From: an uncultured Eubacteriales bacterium
Lineage (GTDB): Bacteria > Bacillota > Clostridia > Oscillospirales > Oscillospiraceae
NCBI GenBank assembly: GCA_900555665.1
Contig: USLX01000058.1
Span: 1 to 11,569, forward strand
Length of the DNA stretch: 11,569 bases
Reading direction: 5' to 3'
A program made the position numbers and the translations under genes. A model generated the notes under the pieces. That model searched no databases and had not been told where the DNA came from. It was given only the letters and a program-made list of their open reading frames with translations. Below are positions 5,833 to 9,970 of this stretch, piece by piece; within the stretch, counting starts at the first letter, position 1; every line of letters starts with the position of its first letter.

Positions 5833-6873
5833 TTGCGCATTTTTTCCTTCCGCAACAAGCGCGCCCTGCGCCGCGTACTGCTCACCGCGCTCTGCCTGGT
5901 GCTTCTTGTCGGGCTCGGCCTGCTCTGCCGCTTTTTCTACCTCAGCCGCTACGTCGTCTACTCCGGGAACGAGGCCTATCTGGATTTTGACCGCACGCTC
6001 TCTGCCTCCCGCACGCCGCAATCTTCCCAAAACCCGGAAGAGTTCCCCTTCACAACCCTCATCGCCGCGCAGTCTCCGGACGAGCCGCAGACGCAGCAGC
6101 GCGCCCAAATTCAGGGCTATTACATCACCACAAACATGCTCTCCGACGGCGTCGACGCCGTCCGTGCCGCGCTGGACGCCGCCAACGACTATAACGCCGT
6201 CATGATCGACGTCAAAAGCGTCTTCGGCAACTACTATTACCGCTCCAAGCTCTCCGGCGCACAGATTGCAACCTCTGCCAACATCGACGCCGTCGAGACC
6301 CTCATCCGTGAGCTGACCGCGAGATCCGACCTCACCGTCATCGCCCGCGTCCCGGCCTTCTCGGAACCGAACTATGCCTTCGCCCACCAGGAGCAGGCGC
6401 TCGCACTCTCCTCCGGCGCGCTCTGGCTGGATGACCGGCGCTGCTACTGGCTCGACCCGTCCGACGCCTCTGTGCAGAGCTTCCTCGCTTCCATCGCGCT
6501 GGAGCTTCAAGACCTCGGCTTCGACGAGGTGCTCTTCGACAACTTTTACTTCCCGGACTCCGACGCCATCCGCTGGTCGTCTGATCTGGGCCTGACGCGC
6601 CAGGGCGCCGTGCAAAACGCCGCCGAGGGCATCCGCGCCGCGCTCGAGGGCAGCGCCATCCGTGTGGACTTTGCCTCCACCGATCCCGCCGTTGCCGCGC
6701 AGGCCGACCGGATCGCCGTCACCGCCGAAGACGGTGCCTCGGCCGAAACCGTTGCGGCCGCCTTCAGCGACGTACTTTCGGACCCCGCCTCGCAGCTGCT
6801 CTTCCTCACGCCTTCCCGCGATACCCGCTATGAGGCCTACAGCGTCCTGCGTCCCCTTCTCGATGAAGCATAA
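5833..6873 (+). CDS. Membrane-anchored putative glycoside hydrolase (DUF4015-like)
   Basis: 346 residues. A basic N-terminus (MRIFSFRNKRALRR) and a hydrophobic helix at about 15-36 lack a clear signal-peptidase site, so a signal anchor with the rest outside the cell is likely. A Ser/Pro/Gln-rich linker (57-92) leads to a TIM-barrel-like domain: GYYITTNMLSDGVDAVRAAL (95-114), NAVMIDVKS (121-129) and ELQDLGFDEVLFDNFYFP (224-241). The ID-x-K and GFDE-x-x-FD-x-x-FP patterns resemble the putative glycoside hydrolases of Pfam DUF4015, with D126 and D236 as candidate active-site acids; substrate unknown. The start is TTG at 5833, placed 6 nt after GGAGGG that overlaps the prmA stop; no ATG fits. Second gene of the prmA operon, with no obvious functional link to PrmA. 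Confidence 0.75.
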   Translation: MRIFSFRNKRALRRVLLTALCLVLLVGLGLLCRFFYLSRYVVYSGNEAYLDFDRTLSASRTPQSSQNPEEFPFTTLIAAQSPDEPQTQQRAQIQGYYITTNMLSDGVDAVRAALDAANDYNAVMIDVKSVFGNYYYRSKLSGAQIATSANIDAVETLIRELTARSDLTVIARVPAFSEPNYAFAHQEQALALSSGALWLDDRRCYWLDPSDASVQSFLASIALELQDLGFDEVLFDNFYFPDSDAIRWSSDLGLTRQGAVQNAAEGIRAALEGSAIRVDFASTDPAVAAQADRIAVTAEDGASAETVAAAFSDVLSDPASQLLFLTPSRDTRYEAYSVLRPLLDEA

Positions 6874-6879
6874 AAATCA

Positions 6880-6907
6880 GCCCGCATGAGCATTCTCTCA
6901 TGCGGGC
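6880..6907. terminator. Bidirectional terminator between convergent genes
   Basis: A perfect 11-bp stem (GCCCGCATGAG with CTCATGCGGGC) and a CATTCT loop, 6 nt after the stop of the putative glycoside hydrolase and 12 nt from the end of the GNAT pseudogene. The minus-strand side runs into TGATTTTTAT, the plus-strand side only into ATTTGCG, so it should work better for the minus-strand transcript. Confidence 0.75.
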
Positions 6908-6919
6908 ATTTGCGTCCTT

Positions 6920-7358
6920 TCAAAGCGTATAGGTATCCCCTGCCTCGCCGGTCTTTTCAAATCCGACCGCCCGGAACATCCTCTTGCTCTGATGGTTGAA
7001 CGAATAGAGATTTGCCGTCACGCGCGCCATTCCCTTTTCCCTTGCAAGTTTCAGCATCTCCCGGATGCAGCGTCTGCCGATGTGCCGGTTCTGATCGTCC
7101 CTGCAGATCACAATCGCAAGCTCCCCGTCGCCCCGCAGCGAAACATCCCCAACCAATACGCCTCGGTATTCCATAATAATAGCAATCGCCGTGCGCGCAC
7201 AGATCGTCATACATCCGGTGCAGCCGCTCCGGATCATACGGCTCCTCCCGGTTGTCCACCTGCCTGCACACATCCGCATCCTGATACCACGCAAGCGCCG
7301 CCGCGTCGTTCCGGTAATACAGCACCAGCCGGATCTCCTCATCGCCCCTTCGCTCCAT
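6920..7358 (-). pseudogene. GNAT family N-acetyltransferase, broken by a 1-nt frameshift
   Basis: The N-terminal half (MERRGDEEIRLVLYYRNDAA, continuing to about HGDCYY) is in one frame and the C-terminal half (EYRGVLVGDVSLRGDGELAI to the end) in another. The C-terminal part carries the acetyl-CoA motif A (QNRHIGRRCI, the Q/R-x-x-G-x-G/A pattern) and motif B-like YSFNHQSKRMFRAVGFEKTG, so this is a GNAT enzyme; substrate unknown. The span from ATG (7356-7358) to TGA is 439 nt, one more than a multiple of three. Removing one base from the TATTATTAT run near 7172-7182 restores a continuous 145-residue protein, normal for the family. GAGGAGG lies 11 nt before the ATG. It is either a recent pseudogene or a sequencing error in a short repeat; there is no slippery-sequence and stem arrangement obvious enough to propose programmed frameshifting. 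Confidence 0.8.
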
Positions 7359-7396
7359 TGTTCCAGGATCCTCCTCAATTTCGCAGCCTTGACCGC

Positions 7397-7424
7397 TTGA
7401 CATTCCTGGAAAATCCGCTATACT
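7397..7424 (+). promoter_or_regulatory. Strong plus-strand sigma-A promoter with no protein gene behind it
   Basis: A perfect -35 TTGACA (7397-7402), a 16-bp spacer, and -10 TATACT (7419-7424), with start expected near 7431. The plus strand below it carries no convincing gene up to the terminator at 7708-7746, so the product should be an RNA, antisense to the small gene at 7506-7592. Confidence 0.75.
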
Positions 7425-7435
7425 AAAAGCAGAAA

Positions 7436-7645
7436 GGGACGCCACGTTCAGTGGTCGGTCCTAAAGGGTAGCAAAACATGCTGACCGCTCGGGCCTAACG
7501 AGCGGTCAGCGCACTTTTATGGTGCATAAGTACAGCACAAGTGCTGTCAAAAGTAAAAAACGAAGTACTCTGTACCAGGTTTTTCGCCCCATCAGCGCCA
7601 CCTCCCCTCGGAGGAAGTGACCGACCGCCTGAATTGTGACGCCCC
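7436..7645 (-). other. Long-range 5'-3' pairing and SD-sequestering fold of the small-gene mRNA
   Basis: Bases 7619-7645 and 7436-7460 are imperfect reverse complements: about 23 pairs including G-U, two mismatches and two single-base bulges. This closes the whole transcript into one structure. On the minus strand the helix ends at 7436 and is followed by TTTCTGCTTTT, so it may also terminate; the plus-strand side has no such T run. Inside it, CCTCC (7614-7610) can pair with the Shine-Dalgarno GGAGG (7605-7601) around a GAGG loop, and a perfect 12-bp hairpin (7510-7499/7491-7480) covers the stop codon. Confidence 0.65.
7506..7592 (-). CDS. 28-residue single-span membrane peptide, possible type I toxin
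   Basis: A small gene: ATG at 7590-7592, TGA at 7506-7508. The peptide begins MGRKTWYRVLR (four basic residues), has a 14-residue hydrophobic core (12-25, FLLLTALVLYLCTI) and ends KVR, the pattern of a tiny membrane-inserted peptide with positive charge on both sides. GGGGAGG ends 8 nt before the ATG, an ideal ribosome binding site, and a near-consensus promoter lies about 70 nt upstream of the start. The SD is sequestered in a hairpin, the mRNA ends can pair, and an opposing strong promoter would make an antisense RNA. These are typical of type I toxin-antitoxin loci such as txpA/RatA, bsrG/SR4 or hok/sok in architecture, but I do not recognise the peptide as a known toxin. It could equally be a benign small membrane protein under RNA control. 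Confidence 0.65.
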   Translation of the reverse strand: MGRKTWYRVLRFLLLTALVLYLCTIKVR

Positions 7646-7669
7646 TCCCTGCCCAGATGGGGCGCTCAC

Positions 7670-7698
7670 AGTATATCACGGTGTATATTATTTGTCAA
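7670..7698 (-). promoter_or_regulatory. Near-consensus minus-strand promoter of the small membrane-peptide gene
   Basis: Minus strand: perfect -35 TTGACA (7698-7693), a 17-bp spacer, and -10 TATACT (7675-7670). Start is expected near 7663, giving a 5' leader of about 71 nt. It faces the plus-strand promoter at 7397-7424, making two convergent strong promoters about 240 bp apart. Confidence 0.8.
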
Positions 7699-7707
7699 AT
7701 AATAGAA

Positions 7708-7746
7708 ACCCCGCCGTTTCCTCCGAAACGGCGGGGTCTTTTTCTT
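7708..7746. terminator. Strong terminator shared by htpG and the plus-strand RNA
   Basis: A perfect 13-bp stem (ACCCCGCCGTTTC with GAAACGGCGGGGT) around CTCC. The plus-strand side is followed by CTTTTTCTT (7738-7746), so it is best suited to end the plus-strand RNA. On the minus strand it lies 13 nt past the htpG stop and is followed by TTTCTATTATTT, which should also work. The minus-strand promoter at 7698-7670 begins just beyond it, so it shields the small gene from htpG read-through. Confidence 0.85.
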
Positions 7747-7749
7747 CCG

Positions 7750-9654
7750 TTATCCCAGCAATTCGCAAACCAGGTCGCAATAGCTGCTCGCGTCCTCGAT
7801 CGGCAGATCCGCCATCAAAAGTGCCTGCGCGTAGAGCACTTCGACGATCTTCTTTGCCTTCTCCGGCTCCTGCGCCACGGCAAGTTGCAGTTTGGCAAAC
7901 ATCGGATGCTCCGCATTGAGCTCCAGAATCTTGTCGGCCTTCATCGCCATCTCGGGGCTCACGCGCTTGAAATACTTCTCCATTTCAAACGTCATCCCCT
8001 CGCCCGGCACCACGCAGACCGGATGGCTGCCCAGCGTCGTCGCAAGCTTGACCTCCTTGACCCGCTCGCCCAGCGTCTCCTTGACGAAATCGAGCGTTGT
8101 CTTCGCCTGTTCGGTCTTCTCCTCGGCAGCCTTCTTTTCCTCGTCGGTCTGAATGCCGAGATCGTCCTGCGTCACGGAGCGGAATTCCTTTTCGCCGTAC
8201 TTCTGCAGCGTCTGCGGCACAAAGCCGTCCACCTCATCGCTCATCAGCAGCACGTCAAAGCCCTTCGCGCCGAGCGTCTCGATCTGCGGCAGCTGATAGG
8301 CGCGCTCGCGGCTCTCCGCGCTGGCGTAGTAGATGTATTTCTGCCCTTCCGGCATCGCGTCAGCATATTCCTTCAGGCTGACCAGCTTTTTCTCTTTCGC
8401 CGACCAGTAGAGCAGCAGATCCTGCAGCAAATCTTTCTTCGCGCCGTAATCATTCAGCACACCGTATTTCAGCTGCGTGCCGAACGCGCCGTAGAACTTT
8501 TCATACTTCTCCCGGTCGCTCGTCATCAGTTTGACCAGCTCCTGCTTGATCTTCTTTTCGAGGTTGTTCGCGATGAACTTCAGCTGCCGGTCGTGCTGGA
8601 GCATCTCACGCGAGATATTCAGGCTCAGATCCTGAGAATCGACCACGCCGCGCACAAAGCGGAAGCAGTCCGGCAGCAGATCGGCGCAGTTTTCCATGAT
8701 CATCACGCCGGAGGAATAGAGCTGCAGGCCCTTCTTAAAGTCCTTCGTGTAGAAATCATACGGAGCCTTCGCCGGGACATAGAGCAGCGCCTTATATGTC
8801 ACCGCACCCTCGACATCTGCATGGATAACCGCGACCGGATCTTCAAAATCATAGAACTTCTCTTTGTAGAAGTTGTTGTATTCCTCGTCCGTGACCTCAG
8901 ACTTTTTCTTCTGCCAGATCGGCACCATCGAGTTCAGCGTCCGGTCCTCCTGCACCGTCTCATATTCCGGATGCTCGCTGTCCTCCGTGCCTTCCTTGAC
9001 CTTCGTGGTGTCCATCCGCATCTTGATCGGGTAGCGGATGTAGTCAGAATATTTCCGTACCAGCGTTTGGATGTCCCACGGCTTCAAGAACCGCGAATAA
9101 TCCTCGTCCTCGGTGTCGGCCTTGAGCTTCATGATGACGTCGGTGCCCACGCCGTCTTTCTCGCACGGCTCAATCGTATAGCCGTCCGCGCCGGTCGACT
9201 GCCACTTCCAAGCCTGCTCCTCGCCGTATTTCTTTGAGACAACCGTCACCTCGTCGGCCACCATGAACGCCGAGTAGAAGCCGACGCCGAACTGGCCGAT
9301 GATGTCGATGTCCTCGTCCTTATTCTCCGCAGTTTCAAGGTCTTTCTTGAATTGCAGGCTGCCGGATTTACAGATCGTGCCGAGATTCTGTTCCATCTCG
9401 TCCTTCGTCATGCCGATGCCGTTGTCGCGCACGGTCAGCGTCCGCGTGTCCTTGTCCGCCTCAATGCGAATGACAAAATCTCCCCGGCTCAATCCGACGT
9501 TCTCATCGGTCAGCGCCCGGTAGGCCAGCTTGTCAATTGCGTCCGAAGCGTTCGACAAAATCTCTCGCAGGAAAATCTCCTGATGCGTATAAATTGAATG
9601 GATCATCAGATCGAGCAGCCGTTTGCTCTCCGCCTGAAATTCTTTCTTTTCCAT
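7750..9654 (-). CDS. htpG: Molecular chaperone HtpG (bacterial Hsp90)
   Basis: HtpG is the cytosolic ATP-dependent Hsp90 dimer that remodels client proteins under stress. The 634-residue protein is full length. The N-terminal GHKL ATPase domain shows E31 and N35 in EIFLREILSNASDAIDKL, D77 in DNGIGM, the ATP lid IGQFGVGFYSAF (119-130) and GTDVIMKLK (170-178). The middle domain contains SLNISREMLQHDRQLK, whose Arg contacts the ATP gamma-phosphate. The C-terminal dimerisation domain ends without the MEEVD of eukaryotic Hsp90, as expected. The ATG at 9652-9654 has AAGGA 11 nt upstream, a slightly long spacing. It is monocistronic, with its own promoter and CIRCE operator and the terminator at 7708-7737. 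Confidence 0.98.
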   Translation of the reverse strand: MEKKEFQAESKRLLDLMIHSIYTHQEIFLREILSNASDAIDKLAYRALTDENVGLSRGDFVIRIEADKDTRTLTVRDNGIGMTKDEMEQNLGTICKSGSLQFKKDLETAENKDEDIDIIGQFGVGFYSAFMVADEVTVVSKKYGEEQAWKWQSTGADGYTIEPCEKDGVGTDVIMKLKADTEDEDYSRFLKPWDIQTLVRKYSDYIRYPIKMRMDTTKVKEGTEDSEHPEYETVQEDRTLNSMVPIWQKKKSEVTDEEYNNFYKEKFYDFEDPVAVIHADVEGAVTYKALLYVPAKAPYDFYTKDFKKGLQLYSSGVMIMENCADLLPDCFRFVRGVVDSQDLSLNISREMLQHDRQLKFIANNLEKKIKQELVKLMTSDREKYEKFYGAFGTQLKYGVLNDYGAKKDLLQDLLLYWSAKEKKLVSLKEYADAMPEGQKYIYYASAESRERAYQLPQIETLGAKGFDVLLMSDEVDGFVPQTLQKYGEKEFRSVTQDDLGIQTDEEKKAAEEKTEQAKTTLDFVKETLGERVKEVKLATTLGSHPVCVVPGEGMTFEMEKYFKRVSPEMAMKADKILELNAEHPMFAKLQLAVAQEPEKAKKIVEVLYAQALLMADLPIEDASSYCDLVCELLG

Positions 9655-9676
9655 AAATCGTCACGTCCTTCGTAAT

Positions 9677-9703
9677 TTGGCACTCTCTACATTCGAGTGC
9701 TAA
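9677..9703 (-). promoter_or_regulatory. CIRCE operator (HrcA binding site) of htpG
   Basis: Read toward htpG: TTAGCACTC, 9 bp, GAGTGCCAA. The CIRCE consensus is TTAGCACTC-N9-GAGTGCTAA, so 17 of 18 arm bases match and the spacing is exact. It starts 4 bp downstream of the -10 box, covering the transcription start, the usual place for HrcA repression. It predicts heat-shock derepression of htpG together with the HrcA regulon. Confidence 0.93.
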
Positions 9704-9707
9704 CCTC

Positions 9708-9735
9708 ATTCTAGCACACCTTTTCCATTTTGCAA
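9708..9735 (-). promoter_or_regulatory. Sigma-A promoter of htpG
   Basis: Minus strand: -35 TTGCAA (9735-9730), a 16-bp spacer, and -10 TAGAAT (9713-9708) preceded by TGC, an extended -10. The start falls within the CIRCE element, about 48 nt before the ATG. Confidence 0.75.
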
Positions 9736-9779
9736 CCCCTTCCACAAAAATTCACAAAGCGTTCAAGATTTCCCCCCTG

Positions 9780-9860
9780 AAAGGCCCCTCTTAGCAGAGG
9801 GGCCTTTCATGCGAAGCATGACTGGGGGAGCTGTCACAGCAAAGCCGTGACTGAGAGGGG
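9780..9860. repeat. Dispersed intergenic hairpin repeat, full copy
   Basis: Three successive hairpins: AAAGGCCCCTC/GAGGGGCCTTT with loop TTAGCA (9780-9807), CATGC-GAA-GCATG (9808-9820), and GTCAC...GTGAC around AGCAAAGCC (9833-9851), ending in GAGAGGGG. The first two parts and ACTGGGGGAG match 1-42. It sits between the divergent htpG and ABC-F promoters. No T run fits a terminator there, and nothing needs terminating between divergent genes, which favours a mobile or REP-like repeat. Confidence 0.7.
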
Positions 9861-9908
9861 CTCCGCTCCCCGCCGCCCTCTATCGCCTATTTTTCTCCCT
9901 CCTCCCGC

Positions 9909-9937
9909 TGTACACGCCCCAATTTTTGTGTTATACT
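9909..9937 (+). promoter_or_regulatory. Sigma-A promoter of the ABC-F gene
   Basis: -35 TGTACA (9909-9914), a 17-bp spacer, and -10 TATACT (9932-9937). The start is expected at about 9944, leaving a leader of about 27 nt with AGGAGC 5 nt before the ATG. Confidence 0.65.
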
Positions 9938-9970
9938 ATTTAGAACTATGAGTAGATTTAGGAGCAAACT

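Larger units (their letters stand above)
7431..7746 (+). ncRNA. Candidate antisense RNA across the small membrane-peptide gene
   Basis: Inferred from the strong promoter at 7397-7424 and the hairpin followed by CTTTTTCTT at 7708-7746. It would be fully complementary to the minus-strand mRNA of the 28-residue peptide. It folds well itself: a long closing helix 7436-7460 with 7619-7645, a perfect 12-bp hairpin 7480-7491/7499-7510, and shorter hairpins at 7532-7547, 7556-7584 and 7601-7614. Its true 3' end is uncertain and could be earlier. Alternatively this strand is the functional structured RNA and the peptide is incidental. I could not match it to tmRNA, RNase P, SRP or 6S RNA by eye. Confidence 0.45.

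Noticed and set aside
5038..6615. Minus-strand open frame (525 codons) opposite prmA and the next gene
   Set aside because: Gly/Val/Asp-rich antisense shadow without a ribosome binding site or recognisable domain, covering two supported genes.
7431..7665. 6S RNA, SRP RNA, tmRNA or RNase P RNA
   Set aside because: The layout is multi-branched rather than the rod with a central bubble of 6S, and I see none of the conserved SRP, tmRNA or RNase P sequence blocks.
7636..9237. Plus-strand open frame (533 codons) opposite htpG
   Set aside because: Antisense of an unambiguous Hsp90 gene; composition dominated by Leu, Arg and His with no family match.
9780..9807. Intrinsic terminator downstream of a gene
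   Set aside because: The stem is strong but lies between divergent promoters and is followed by CATGCG (plus) or CAGGGG (minus) rather than a T run; it is better read as part of the dispersed repeat.
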